From assembly GCF_018343695.1 (NCBI RefSeq), contig NZ_JAGYPJ010000001.1:3881744-3945743 (forward strand): a stretch of DNA of 64,000 nucleotides, written 5' to 3'. The translations under genes were made by a program, and so were the position numbers. The notes under the pieces are model-generated. The model had not been told where the DNA came from and did no database searches. It saw only the letters and a list, made by a program, of their open reading frames with translations. Positions 1-8,729 of this stretch are shown here, in pieces; position 1 is the stretch's first letter, and each line of letters opens with the position of its first letter. The DNA comes from Lederbergia citrisecunda (GTDB taxonomy: Bacteria > Bacillota > Bacilli > Bacillales > Bacillaceae_C).

Positions 1-879
1 ATTTACGTTCGGCTCAATTCCATCCACTTGTCTGCTATATTTCGCTTTAGCAAAAATCATATCGTATTGGGATATAAGCTCGATATTAATTTTTATAGGT
101 TGGAGATTTTCTGCAACGAACCCCGTTAAAGTAGCGAGTATTTGATATTCCAACATTGCCTCTTCGGATTTTAATGTTGCTAATTCAACACTTAGTTTTC
201 CAACTACACTAGGTTCCATAAAGACCGTCGAACCTCTAGAAGATATTTCAATGATGGTTCCCTGTACTTGATTTTTGTACGAGGATTTTATAGGTATCGT
301 GTAGCGATCATCTTTTATACTAATGATGAATTCCTGTATATAATTTCGATTTGCGCTGCTGTTTAAGAATTTATTTAATCGTTCTTTGATTTTTTGCTCA
401 GTCGTTTGAATTTGGTAACGAACACGTTTAAGCTCATTGCTGGCAGCCGAGTCAACCTGGTTATTTTTAATCGAAAAATTAATTTCCTCCTCTACCTCCA
501 TGAATTCTGTCATGGATTTAGCATAGGACGCTAAAGTCGGGGCAAAGAATTCCTTGCTGGACATGAACATTTTAATTCTTCGGCAGCCTTTTAAAAAATC
601 GGAAATATTTAATAGCTCTGATGGATCTAAAATGATGCCTTTTTCTACTTTCGCGATGATATGTTCAATGTTGGAAACCCCCATGAAAGGCACGTTACCT
701 CCTGTATCAAGGATAGTTCGAGCTTCCGAGGTTTCTGTTAATCGATGTTTTACTACTTTTAAGTTAGAACTAGGGGTTAATGTATCAATTAGCTCTCTGC
801 CGAGTCCGCTGACGCAATACGATTTTACGATCTCTTTTAGTTCGTTGTATTGTAATTTTTCAAAAGTATTTTCATTCAT
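1..879 (-). CDS. MutS2-family DNA-binding ATPase, N-terminal part (runs off window start)
   Basis: The minus frame is open for 293 codons from ATG 879 to the window edge, after a GAGGAG ribosome site. The product opens MNENTFEKLQYNELKEIV and continues with the helical MutS core, including a STVFMEP segment typical of MutS2-type proteins. The Walker ATPase and any C-terminal Smr nuclease would lie outside the window, so full MutS2 and a shorter MutS2-like paralogue cannot be told apart. Known MutS2 proteins act in recombination control or on collided ribosomes, not in classical mismatch repair. The gene follows a roughly 380-nt leader with a small ORF and a terminator, which suggests attenuation. 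Confidence 0.85.
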   Translation of the reverse strand, partial: MNENTFEKLQYNELKEIVKSYCVSGLGRELIDTLTPSSNLKVVKHRLTETSEARTILDTGGNVPFMGVSNIEHIIAKVEKGIILDPSELLNISDFLKGCRRIKMFMSSKEFFAPTLASYAKSMTEFMEVEEEINFSIKNNQVDSAASNELKRVRYQIQTTEQKIKERLNKFLNSSANRNYIQEFIISIKDDRYTIPIKSSYKNQVQGTIIEISSRGSTVFMEPSVVGKLSVELATLKSEEAMLEYQILATLTGFVAENLQPIKINIELISQYDMIFAKAKYSRQVDGIEPNVN

Positions 880-965
880 GTTTTCATTCTCCTCAATGTG
901 ATTATTTGATCAGCAATGAAGAAACCTACTTGAAGGATTTCAATGAATTGTGTATGAATATAAAA

Positions 966-989
966 AAGCTGCGGAACATACCGCAGCTT
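966..989 (-). terminator. Leader terminator upstream of the MutS2-like gene
   Basis: A perfect 9-bp stem (AAGCTGCGG / CCGCAGCTT) with a 6-nt loop is followed on the minus strand by six T. It lies 87 nt upstream of the MutS2-like start and downstream of a consensus-like promoter, so it would stop transcription before the gene unless read through. Confidence 0.75.
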
Positions 990-1183
990 ACGTTTACAAG
1001 GCAAAAGTAAATACATAAATGAAACCATCCATTACGATAGTTCAAATTATGAAATGATGCGCTTGTTTGTAAAGTAGGGTAGGTATCTTCATAGGTAGAA
1101 ATAAGTTCATAACAAAATAAGGGGCGTGAAACTAACCGAAATCCCCAATTGTTAAAACTTCCTTATTTCCTTTAAATGTTTGC

Positions 1184-1207
1184 CTATTTAGAAACTACCG
1201 CACTCAC
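1184..1207 (-). CDS. Seven-codon leader ORF (MSAVVSK)
   Basis: GTG AGT GCG GTA GTT TCT AAA TAG on the minus strand is preceded, 6 nt upstream, by AGAGGTG. It begins about 50 nt after the predicted transcription start and about 200 nt before the terminator. Such tiny ORFs serve as ribosome-stalling sensors upstream of ABC-F and other ribosome-protection genes; that role here is an inference. Confidence 0.5.
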   Translation of the reverse strand: MSAVVSK

Positions 1208-1264
1208 AAAATGCACCTCTTCTTATATGAATGATTTTCTCATTGAAATCGCTTTACAGGATTT

Positions 1265-1293
1265 ATTATACTTTGTGATACAGAAAATGTAAA
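1265..1293 (-). promoter_or_regulatory. SigA-type promoter of the MutS2-like leader
   Basis: On the minus strand TTTACA (1293-1288) is followed after 17 bp by TATAAT (1270-1265). Transcription would start near 1258, giving a leader of about 380 nt before ATG 879. Confidence 0.65.
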
Positions 1294-1518
1294 TAATGTC
1301 ATTTACCCAGTTAACCTTAAAATGACAGGTTGTTGATTTCTTAATAACCAATTCCCTTGGATATTTTCTCTGAGCTCTCCTATCCAAGATACGAATTGTA
1401 ATTTTGTTTTTTTCAATCACTTTTTTGGGTTAAAGAATTACTCGATTAAGGTGACAGTATTTAGTTGGGTTCCAAAGTCGAAGTAATAATAGATGTAGAT
1501 TGTCTTAAAATTAAAGGT

Positions 1519-1533
1519 GCAACTAACAGTTGC
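1519..1533. promoter_or_regulatory. Possible operator dyad before the XRE gene
   Basis: GCAACT AAC AGTTGC is a perfect 6-bp inverted repeat about 80 bp upstream of the XRE regulator, and a further GCAAC occurs at about 1561. Position suggests an autoregulatory site; no functional evidence. Confidence 0.3.
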
Positions 1534-1610
1534 GAAATTGAAAGTTCTATTTGGTAGTATGCAACTGTAAAGATTGTTAAACTTTTTACATGAATAACGG
1601 AGGTGTTTCA

Positions 1611-2252
1611 ATGACATTAGGTGAAAAAATTCAAAAGTGTAGAAAAACAAAGGGCCTATCGCAAGAGGGGCTAGCTTCTGTTCTTGGAGTGTCCAGACAG
1701 GCTCTGTCAAAATGGGAGTGTAACACTTCTACGCCTGATATTGATAGAATTGTTGCATTGAGCAACTATTTTAATGTTTCCACAGACTATCTGTTAAAAG
1801 ATGGGTATGAAGACGAAAGTGTGGTCCTTGATACCAAAGCAAAGAACCAAAGCGAAGGTATCCCCATTGCTATTTCGACAGCAATAATCGCAATAGGTCT
1901 TATTATTGCATTAGCCATGGCTAATGATGGAACCAAATTTTTCTATTGGCAATTCAGTTCTGCTGTATTAGGCATGGGCATCCAAATCCTTGGAATATGC
2001 ATTTTTGAGGTTTTATATTTTAGTAAGCATTTTGAAATTAAAAATCAGTATTTATTTTGGGGCATCAATACTTGGCTATTATCTGTGATGCCAATCATTC
2101 TTTCATCAGGTGCATTATTGAAACTATTAACTAGATTTGAAATTATTCATTATTCTTTTACTATTATGTTATTCTACTTTGTTTTTAATGGTGTACTAAC
2201 GTTTATTTTATCGATTTTTTCAAAACGATTGCTTAATCAAAGTAAGCTATAA
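1611..2252 (+). CDS. XRE-family regulator with C-terminal membrane domain
   Basis: 213 aa. The start at 1611 is set by GGAGGTG 7 nt upstream. Residues 1-60 form a Cro/C1-type helix-turn-helix (LSQEGLASVLGVSRQALSKW); after a short linker come four hydrophobic segments. HTH plus membrane tail is a common Bacillus layout, thought to link DNA binding to envelope state, but the ligand and targets are unknown. The gene stands alone: upstream is a divergent leader and downstream a U-tailed hairpin. A self-regulated membrane sensor is the simplest reading; that role is inference. Confidence 0.8.
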   Translation: MTLGEKIQKCRKTKGLSQEGLASVLGVSRQALSKWECNTSTPDIDRIVALSNYFNVSTDYLLKDGYEDESVVLDTKAKNQSEGIPIAISTAIIAIGLIIALAMANDGTKFFYWQFSSAVLGMGIQILGICIFEVLYFSKHFEIKNQYLFWGINTWLLSVMPIILSSGALLKLLTRFEIIHYSFTIMLFYFVFNGVLTFILSIFSKRLLNQSKL

Positions 2253-2328
2253 GAATGCTTACTTGTTTAAAATGAAAGAAATTCAAAGCTACACCGTTTT
2301 GGTTTTTAAATATAGTAGTGAAGCTTCA

Positions 2329-2363
2329 CCTCTTTGGAATGTCTTTTCTAAAGGGGTCTTTTT
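2329..2363 (+). terminator. Terminator after the XRE gene
   Basis: CCTCTTT pairs with AAAGGGG (one G-T pair) across a 14-nt loop, followed by TCTTTTT. Confidence 0.6.
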
Positions 2364-2572
2364 ATCGTTAAAAGAAAAGATTATCTGACGTTGAAAAGTC
2401 GGTTAAGGAACAGTTAAGTGAATATAGATGTGCTCCGTTAAATGCTTAGTTTCATGAATATCGGTTGAGGCTTTTATTTTTAAAAAAATCCCTAATTTTG
2501 AAAAATTGACAAAAATGAAACGCCAGAACATTTTTGAATAAGTTACAATAAAAGGAAAAGAGAGGTGATATT

Positions 2573-3643
2573 GTGACAACTACTTGGCAGCATGATAAGA
2601 AAAGCTATAAATGGATGTTCTTATTATTACTGGTGCTTGTTTCAAATTTTGTATTATACAGGTCACCTATTTCTCCTATGGTATTACCTGAGGAAACAAC
2701 ATGGGTCATACTCGGTTCTTTACTTGATTTAGCTATTGTTTCACCACTTTTAGTTTTAGCCATTAACAGAAAAAGGAATTTTTCTGTTAAGCGTTTTATC
2801 ATTTTGATGGCAGGAGGGCTAGTCTTTGCAAGGTTTTTAATTCCAGCAAAGTACTATGAACCATTTGTAGCAATATCTTATATAGGTTTTGCAATTGAAG
2901 GATTGTTAGTGTTGTTAGAATTAACTTTGCTTTTCATGCTAGTGCGTTATATGCCAGCAATTATTCATCAAGTGCGTATGAGTGATGAAAGCTTGTTGTT
3001 TTCTTTACCGACCATAGTTGAAGAAAAAGTTCGCAAACACCCAATTGTACAAATAGTGGCATCGGAATTCCTTATGTTTTACTATGCCTTTTCGTCGTGG
3101 AGGAAAAGATCACCAATAGGCGAAGAATATTTCACCCTGCATAAAAATTCGAGCTTAGTTGCGTTTCAAATGATGATGATTCATGCAATCATTATTGAAA
3201 CAATTGGAATTCATTGGTGGCTACATGAAAAGTCCATGTTGTTATCAATCTTGTTGTTAATATTGAATGTTTACTCAGTTGTATTTTTCATTGGTGATAT
3301 ACAGGCTGTGCGATTGAATCCAGTGAAAATAACAGATAATTACTTGTACCTATCTCTTGGGTTAGCAAAAAAGATGGTATTGTCATTAGATGACATTGCG
3401 TCTATTACCATGGATCAAAAATTGCTAGAGAAAAAAATAGATAAGAATACAACTATTGAATTTATCGCAAAAGACTTTGAAACGGTACATCCACATATGA
3501 TTCTCGAATTAAAAAATCCTTGCCGTGCGACACTCTTCTTTGGGATTGAAAAAACATATACTAGAGTGGCTTTACGTATGGATAATCCTAAAAAATTTCA
3601 TGAGGCATTGAATCATGGCGGATCGGAAAAATGTAAAGATTGA
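2573..3643 (+). CDS. Uncharacterised multi-pass membrane protein
   Basis: 356 aa from GTG 2573 with AGAGGTG upstream. There are about seven hydrophobic segments: near residues 14-30, 43-62, 73-90, 100-128, 170-180, 205-222 and 225-245. A roughly 110-residue soluble C-terminal tail follows, which looks like a small PH-like beta domain (NPVKITDNYLYLSLG onward). No catalytic motif is recognised. The gene is monocistronic: about 320 bp from the gene before it and closed by a very strong hairpin. I do not recognise the family, so only an envelope location can be supported. Confidence 0.7.
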   Translation: MTTTWQHDKKSYKWMFLLLLVLVSNFVLYRSPISPMVLPEETTWVILGSLLDLAIVSPLLVLAINRKRNFSVKRFIILMAGGLVFARFLIPAKYYEPFVAISYIGFAIEGLLVLLELTLLFMLVRYMPAIIHQVRMSDESLLFSLPTIVEEKVRKHPIVQIVASEFLMFYYAFSSWRKRSPIGEEYFTLHKNSSLVAFQMMMIHAIIIETIGIHWWLHEKSMLLSILLLILNVYSVVFFIGDIQAVRLNPVKITDNYLYLSLGLAKKMVLSLDDIASITMDQKLLEKKIDKNTTIEFIAKDFETVHPHMILELKNPCRATLFFGIEKTYTRVALRMDNPKKFHEALNHGGSEKCKD

Positions 3644-3699
3644 TCACTACTAAGATATAATGAACAACTCGGAAAAAGATATAGGTTACAGCCAAAAAG

Positions 3700-3748
3700 A
3701 ACTCCGTATGTTAATCAAACGTTTGATTAACATACGGAGTTGATTTTT
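3700..3748 (+). terminator. Strong 20-bp hairpin terminator
   Basis: Perfect 20-bp arms (3700-3719 and 3722-3741) separated by 2 nt, followed by GATTTTTT. A-rich sequence on the left gives some activity in the other direction too. Confidence 0.8.
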
Positions 3749-3749
3749 T

Positions 3750-4165
3750 ATATTCTTTTTAGACAATCATTTAGATTGCGTGCCTGTTGTTTAAAATACA
3801 GATAAAAAAAGTTAATAACGTGCAATTAAGAATTTATAAATTTTCCGTTACTTAAAAAAATGTCTATAAAAGAGGAAACGATTTTGAGGATGGGTAACAA
3901 AACTGCCGTGCAAAAAACTATTCCAATATTGAATGAACTTATTTAGCGATGTTAATTGAAAAAATCCGGATTAAGCCGAGAGAATGGAGGGGAGGGGGCA
4001 TACCGTTTTGTACATGTTGTTCAGAGAGGATTTCAAAAAAAGGTAGGTAGGGATTCCTAAAGGGGGAAATAAATCTTCTTTGGAAAATACTCCATTATAT
4101 GTTTTGATTTTTATGGGAATAAAAACTTAATCCGTAAAAGATTATCCAATATTTAAAATAACCTG
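3750..4165. other. Intergenic stretch, no gene seen
   Basis: About 410 bp between the hairpin at 3700 and the mhqR promoter. No ORF with a credible ribosome site, RNA motif or repeat was recognised; short open stretches around 3985-4060 look like non-coding or decayed DNA. Confidence 0.5.
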
Positions 4166-4216
4166 TTGACAAAAGAAAGCGATCAATTATATAATTATCT
4201 CGAATTCGAGATAATT
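4166..4216 (+). promoter_or_regulatory. mhqR promoter with perfect MhqR-type operator
   Basis: TTGACA (4166-4171) and TATAAT (4190-4195) are 18 bp apart. Overlapping the -10 and start is a perfect 24-bp palindrome at 4193-4216 (AATTATCTCGAA and its mirror). Its core ATCTCGAATTCGAGAT matches the MhqR box known from B. subtilis. Position over the start site implies autorepression. Confidence 0.85.
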
Positions 4217-4233
4217 GAAGAGGAATGATAATC

Positions 4234-4689
4234 ATGGACAATCAAAACAAAGATGTATTAGAAGAGGAATTGTCTCTAAAGTTATTTGTTGTCTTGACTC
4301 GAGCTTTAGAATCAATAAAGAGGCGCGTTGAAGAAGATATAAAGGGCTTAGGACTAAACCCAACTGAATTTGCTGTACTTGAGTTGATTTACAGTAAAGG
4401 CGATCAACCTATTCAAAAAATAGGTGAAAAGGTATTGCTTGCAAGTAGTAGTATTACTTACGTGGTAGATAAGTTAGAGAAGAAAAACTTATTAATGAGG
4501 AAACCATGTCCCAAAGACAGGCGTATCACATTTGCGGTAATCACAACAGCTGGAACGGATTTAATGAATGAAGTTTTCCCTAAACATAAACTGGCCATTA
4601 AAGAGATATGTTCAGGTTTAGATGCTAATGAAAAAAAGGTGATGATTGAACAATTGAAAAAGTTAGGATATCACGCACAAGGCATATAA
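4234..4689 (+). CDS. mhqR: MarR-family repressor, MhqR-like
   Basis: 151 aa. ATG 4234 is preferred over 4225 because AGAGGA then lies 9 nt upstream. The winged-helix core (LNPTEFAVLELIYSKGDQPI; SSSITYVVDKLEKKNLL) and wing (CPKDRR) closely resemble B. subtilis MhqR, which represses ring-cleavage dioxygenases, quinone reductases and esterases until quinones or diamide appear. The operator palindrome directly upstream, and a dioxygenase plus a flavin reductase directly downstream, fit this. Cysteines other than the one in CPKDRR are few, so how it senses cannot be judged. Confidence 0.88.
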   Translation: MDNQNKDVLEEELSLKLFVVLTRALESIKRRVEEDIKGLGLNPTEFAVLELIYSKGDQPIQKIGEKVLLASSSITYVVDKLEKKNLLMRKPCPKDRRITFAVITTAGTDLMNEVFPKHKLAIKEICSGLDANEKKVMIEQLKKLGYHAQGI

Positions 4690-4700
4690 TTTTTTTATGC

Positions 4701-4720
4701 AATTATCTCGATTTCATAAT
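4701..4720 (+). promoter_or_regulatory. Degenerate MhqR half-site before the dioxygenase
   Basis: AATTATCTCGATTTCATAAT keeps the complete left half of the palindrome at 4193 but only part of the right half. It lies about 100 bp upstream of the dioxygenase start, so MhqR may bind there weakly or with one subunit. Confidence 0.45.
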
Positions 4721-4821
4721 ATATTAATTGAAAGTAATTTGAATCTAAGTTCAAAGTGAATTTGTAACGAATATCAGGCAAAAATAATTAACATTATTTA
4801 TTAAATAGGAGTGAAATTAAA

Positions 4822-5760
4822 ATGACTAAAAAAACAAGTGGAATCCATCATATCACAGCAATAGTTGGTCATCCGCAAGAGAATATAGATTTCTATGCTG
4901 GAGTTTTAGGTTTACGTTTAGTAAAACAAACAGTAAATTTTGATGATCCAGGCACATATCACCTATATTTTGGCGACGAAGGTGGTAAACCGGGAACAAT
5001 CATTACGTTTTTCCCGTGGGTAGGAGCTCGTCAAGGGATTATTGGTGACGGTCAAGTAGGCGTTACTTCTTATGTTGTTCCTAAAGGCTCAATAGAATCT
5101 TGGGAACGAAGATTAGAAAAGTTTAATATTGCCTTTACTAAAATGGAACGCTTTGGTGAACAGTATTTACAATTTGATGACCCACATGGTTTACACTTGG
5201 AGATTGTTGAACGAGAAGAAGGAGAAATTAATTCGTGGACTTTTGGAGGGATAACTCCAGAGGTAGCTATCAAAGGTTTCGGCGGCGCAACCTTATTTTC
5301 CGCACAGCCAAATAAAACAGCAGAATTGTTAGAAAAGGTAATGGGTCTTGAACTCATAGGTAAAGAAGGAGACTTTATTCGTTTCCGTTCTACAGCAGAT
5401 ATTGGAAATATCATTGACCTAAAAGCAACTTCGACGGGAAGAGGTCAAATGGGTGTTGGAACAGTTCACCATATCGCATGGAGAGCTATAGATGACAATG
5501 ATCAATTGGAATGGCAGAAATATGTTGCAGAACATGGTTATGGTGTGACTCCGGTTCAGGATAGAAATTATTTCAATGCTATTTACTTTAGGGAACATGG
5601 AGAAATATTATTTGAAATTGCAACAGACCCTCCTGGATTTGCTCATGATGAATCACAAGAAACGATGGGAGAAAAGTTAATGTTGCCTGTGCAGTATGAA
5701 CAATATAGAGAGCAACTTGAACACAGATTAATACCAATTAAGGTGCGAGAATTAGATTAA
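4822..5760 (+). CDS. mhqA: Ring-cleaving dioxygenase, MhqA/MhqO type (VOC superfamily)
   Basis: 312 aa from ATG 4822 with AGGAGTG upstream. Two vicinal-oxygen-chelate modules are visible: residues 1-130 (SGIHHITAIVGHPQENIDFY, with DPHGLHLEIVE at the module end) and 150-290 (GVGTVHHIAWRA, HGEILFEIATDPPGF). The metal ligands expected for this group are the two His and the Glu of HHI, VHHIAW and LFEIATD. B. subtilis MhqA, MhqE and MhqO open or detoxify hydroquinones. The neighbouring mhqR and the half-site upstream support membership of the quinone-stress regulon; which paralogue it corresponds to is uncertain. Confidence 0.88.
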   Translation: MTKKTSGIHHITAIVGHPQENIDFYAGVLGLRLVKQTVNFDDPGTYHLYFGDEGGKPGTIITFFPWVGARQGIIGDGQVGVTSYVVPKGSIESWERRLEKFNIAFTKMERFGEQYLQFDDPHGLHLEIVEREEGEINSWTFGGITPEVAIKGFGGATLFSAQPNKTAELLEKVMGLELIGKEGDFIRFRSTADIGNIIDLKATSTGRGQMGVGTVHHIAWRAIDDNDQLEWQKYVAEHGYGVTPVQDRNYFNAIYFREHGEILFEIATDPPGFAHDESQETMGEKLMLPVQYEQYREQLEHRLIPIKVRELD

Positions 5761-5781
5761 TGTCCGAAAGGAATGATGTCG

Positions 5782-6390
5782 ATGCTTTCTGTTGATCCCA
5801 ATACAAATACGGAAAGGGAAAATTATAAGCTTCTAATTGGAAGTATTATCCCAAGACCGATCGCCTTCGTGACTACCTTATCTGGGGATGGCGTTTTAAA
5901 CGGTGCTCCTTTTAGTTATTTTAATATCGTATCTTCCAATCCTCCTATGATTTCTTTATCAATCCAACGATCTGGAGGAAAACAGAAGGATACTGCTAGA
6001 AACATTTTGCAGAAGAAAGAATTTGTAGTTCATATTGTAGATGAAAAAAATGTGGAAATAATTAATAAAACGGCAGCCAATCTCCCACCTCATGAGAGTG
6101 AAGTGGAATTGGCAGAATTAACACCAGTGGAGAGTACAAAAATCACGGTTCCAGGTGTTAAGCAAGCAAAAATTCGCATGGAATGTATACTGGAGCACTC
6201 CTTGGAATTGGGAGATAATGAAAGTCCTGGTTGTGATTTGATCATCGGCAAAGTGATTCAATTTCATGTTGAAGATGACCTCTATGAAAATGGAAGAATC
6301 GATGCCAGAGGATTGGCAGCTGTAAGTCGATTGGCTGGTGCCAATTATGCGAAAATCGGAGAGATTTTTGAGATAGAACGACCTAAATAG
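5782..6390 (+). CDS. Flavin reductase-like FMN-binding protein
   Basis: 202 aa. ATGs at 5773, 5776 and 5782 share a frame; 5782 has the best spacing from AAAGGA (5767-5772). The motif SIIPRPIAFVTT and the following GAPFSYFN are characteristic of the flavin reductase-like split-barrel family that binds FMN. It starts 21 bp after the dioxygenase and is probably co-transcribed, giving a reductase/dioxygenase pair for quinone handling. No substrate can be read from the sequence. Confidence 0.82.
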   Translation: MLSVDPNTNTERENYKLLIGSIIPRPIAFVTTLSGDGVLNGAPFSYFNIVSSNPPMISLSIQRSGGKQKDTARNILQKKEFVVHIVDEKNVEIINKTAANLPPHESEVELAELTPVESTKITVPGVKQAKIRMECILEHSLELGDNESPGCDLIIGKVIQFHVEDDLYENGRIDARGLAAVSRLAGANYAKIGEIFEIERPK

Positions 6391-6499
6391 AAAAATTTGA
6401 AATCCAAAAGAGGCTGGGAGTTCAAAACCTAATCAATTAAAGAATTCTTCTAGTAAGATTTTATTTATGTTTTCATAGCGTGGAAGTTCATTCAATAGT

Positions 6500-6542
6500 A
6501 AAAGAATCCATTTTGATCCTTTCAAAATGGATTCTTTTATTT
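6500..6542. terminator. Bidirectional terminator between convergent genes
   Basis: Perfect 16-bp arms (6500-6515 and 6523-6538) around a 7-nt loop, with T-rich sequence after it on the plus strand. It serves the mhq cluster and lies 30 bp past the end of the convergent MFS gene. Confidence 0.8.
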
Positions 6543-6571
6543 TCCCCTCGGAAGGTATTATTACAAGTTTA

Positions 6572-7918
6572 TTATGCTTCAAAATCATTCTGAGGGTTGA
6601 TATTTTTAGAATTTCGATTTTTCCTCTCTCTTCTAGACCATACCACCACTGGAATCAGTAATAAGGACAAAAATCCCCCAGCAAGTGATAATGTTGTGTA
6701 ACTTGAATTAGCAACAATCATTCCAGACATTGCTCCACCAGATGCACCAGCCAAAGCTATCAAAACATCTACAGTTCCTTGTGTCTTCGCACGGGTGGCT
6801 GGGTGAGTCGCATCAACGATGAGTGCTGTACCACTAATTAATCCAAAATTCCAGCCAATCCCAAGCAAGGATAGCGCAATAATAAGTACTAGCATGGAAT
6901 GAGCAGGTGCAATAGCAGCTGTAACACCAGCGGCCAGTAGAGTGACACCAGAAGCGATTGCCATTTTCGTCCGTCCAATCTTATCTACGAGAATACCCGT
7001 CACGAGGGATGGAAGGTACATCGCTCCAATATGGAAGCCAATTACCATTCCTACCGCACTTAAACTATGCCCGTGATGTCCCATATGTACTGGTGTCATA
7101 GTCATAATGGCAACCATGACAATTTGGGTTAAGAGCATAACTGTAGCCCCGACAACGATGTCTCGTTTGTTTATTGCTAGAGTGCTAGAATCTGTGACTA
7201 AAAGATTACTTTCATCCGTTTTCTGTACGCTAGCAATGGCTTTTGCAACGACGAGAGGGTCTGGTCGAAGTAAAGCTAGAAGCGCCAATCCAGCAAGAAT
7301 ATAGGCTGCGGCTGCTAAAATGAAAGGACCAGATAGTTCCGGGACACCAATTGATATAGCAAATTTGCCCATTACACTAACCAAGTTTGGACCGGCAACG
7401 GCTCCGAATGTAGTGGATACCATTGCGATACTGATTGCAGTTGCTCTCTGTGTAGATTTTGCTAAATCGGAACCTGCATAACGTGCTTGTAAATTCGTAG
7501 CAGTACCCGCACCATAGATTAGTAATGAAATAAATAGAAGTAGAATACTATTCGTTAAAGCTGAAATAACTACTCCAATCGCCCCAATTCCACCTGCTAA
7601 GAATCCTGCAGCGAGTCCTAGACGGCGTCCATAACGTTGTGAGAGCCTTCCCACAAGTAGTGCTGCTCCAGCAGAACCAACAGTAAACAATGCAGCCGGA
7701 ACCCCTGCAAAACTATCTGTACCTAGCATATCTTGCGCGAGAAGAGCTCCCACTGTTATACCTGCTGCAAGTCCTGCTCCTCCGAATATTTGTGATAAGA
7801 CAACAATCATCAATGTCCGTCGATATAACTTTCTTTGCTTTTCCGGAGAATTAATATAGCTTTGTAACCAAGCCGGATGCTTTTCTAGATTATTTAAATC
7901 ATCAGCTTTATGCAGCAT
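6572..7918 (-). CDS. MFS transporter
   Basis: 448 aa, ATG 7918 after AAAGGAGG. About 12 hydrophobic helices and the MFS loop-2 signature (GRLSQRYGRRLGL) mark a major facilitator; a second copy (GILVDKIGRTKM) follows TM8. The N-terminal 35 residues are hydrophilic, and the long central loop carries VQKTDESN. The gene lies 123 bp downstream of an ArsR-rhodanese regulator on the same strand and is probably under its control. Substrate unknown; efflux of a sulfur- or metal-related compound is an inference from the regulator only. Confidence 0.85.
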   Translation of the reverse strand: MLHKADDLNNLEKHPAWLQSYINSPEKQRKLYRRTLMIVVLSQIFGGAGLAAGITVGALLAQDMLGTDSFAGVPAALFTVGSAGAALLVGRLSQRYGRRLGLAAGFLAGGIGAIGVVISALTNSILLLFISLLIYGAGTATNLQARYAGSDLAKSTQRATAISIAMVSTTFGAVAGPNLVSVMGKFAISIGVPELSGPFILAAAAYILAGLALLALLRPDPLVVAKAIASVQKTDESNLLVTDSSTLAINKRDIVVGATVMLLTQIVMVAIMTMTPVHMGHHGHSLSAVGMVIGFHIGAMYLPSLVTGILVDKIGRTKMAIASGVTLLAAGVTAAIAPAHSMLVLIIALSLLGIGWNFGLISGTALIVDATHPATRAKTQGTVDVLIALAGASGGAMSGMIVANSSYTTLSLAGGFLSLLLIPVVVWSRRERKNRNSKNINPQNDFEA

Positions 7919-8041
7919 TTCTTAGTCCTCCTTTCCGATCAACTTTATATGTAAACATTCGATCGCCTTCTCCCAAAAGTAATAACTAATACTGTATTAG
8001 CGAACCAAAATAAATTCCATCCTTTTCTGATTCTATTGTTT

Positions 8042-8716
8042 CTAAGGTAATACCTCATTAACTTCTTGTTTTATGAATTGATTCCAATCTTGAACGCTTT
8101 TTTCTAATCGAAGAGCATTAATTCCTTTTGTTTTTAATAATTCAACTGCTTTTACAGACATTAAGCAATAAGGGCCTCTGCAATAAGCAACTACATCACA
8201 ATTCGATGGTAAAGAAGCTAATTTGTCTTCTAATTCTTCTATCGGTATTGATACAGCCCCCGGAATATGAGCCTCTTCGTATTCCTCTTTAGGTCTTACA
8301 TCCAATAATAGGACTTCTCCTTTTTCCATCCGTTTTTTGAGTTCGGGTAGCGACAGTTCCTCCATTTCGAAATGATTATTTAAAAATTCCTTTTTTATTT
8401 GCTGAACTTCTACCAATTGTTTTTCTGATAATTGATGTAAAGTACCCATAAAGTCTGAAACAGCTGAATTAGCTAGTTCATAAATAACAAAATTACCTTG
8501 TTTCTTGAAATTTACTAACCTTGCATTGTGAAGAGTTTGCAAATGTTGTGACACATTGGCAACCGTCATACCTGTACTCTTAGCTATTCCTTCAACTGAT
8601 TTCGGACTTTGCGATAAAAGATCGAGGATTTCTAATCTTTTAGGACTTGAGAGGCTTTTACCTATTCGAGCAAATTCTTGATACAACATATCTTTTAATG
8701 TTCTTTCTTCAATCAA
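8042..8716 (-). CDS. ArsR-type regulator fused to a rhodanese domain
   Basis: 224 aa. The start is TTG 8716, fixed by GAGGTGGGG 7 nt upstream. Residues 1-100 are an ArsR winged helix (SSPKRLEILDLLSQSPKSVE; TVANVSQHLQTLHNARLV). Residues 120-215 are a rhodanese domain with active-site loop AYCRGPYCLMS, so the sulfurtransferase Cys is present. Fusions of this type are thought to sense persulfide or other thiol modification. An 11-bp inverted repeat just upstream is a good autoregulatory operator. Target is probably the downstream MFS gene. Confidence 0.88.
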   Translation of the reverse strand: MIEERTLKDMLYQEFARIGKSLSSPKRLEILDLLSQSPKSVEGIAKSTGMTVANVSQHLQTLHNARLVNFKKQGNFVIYELANSAVSDFMGTLHQLSEKQLVEVQQIKKEFLNNHFEMEELSLPELKKRMEKGEVLLLDVRPKEEYEEAHIPGAVSIPIEELEDKLASLPSNCDVVAYCRGPYCLMSVKAVELLKTKGINALRLEKSVQDWNQFIKQEVNEVLP

Positions 8717-8729
8717 TTAACCCCACCTC

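Noticed and set aside
1223-1420. Minus-strand 65-codon frame
   Set aside because: It overlaps the predicted promoter of the MutS2-like leader, has no ribosome site and no recognisable protein pattern.
1438-1710. Minus-strand 90-codon frame
   Set aside because: Overlaps the start of the XRE gene and has the composition of random A+T-rich DNA.
3750-4160. Possible small gene upstream of mhqR
   Set aside because: Short frames around 3985-4060 have purine-rich starts but no coherent protein; kept as intergenic.
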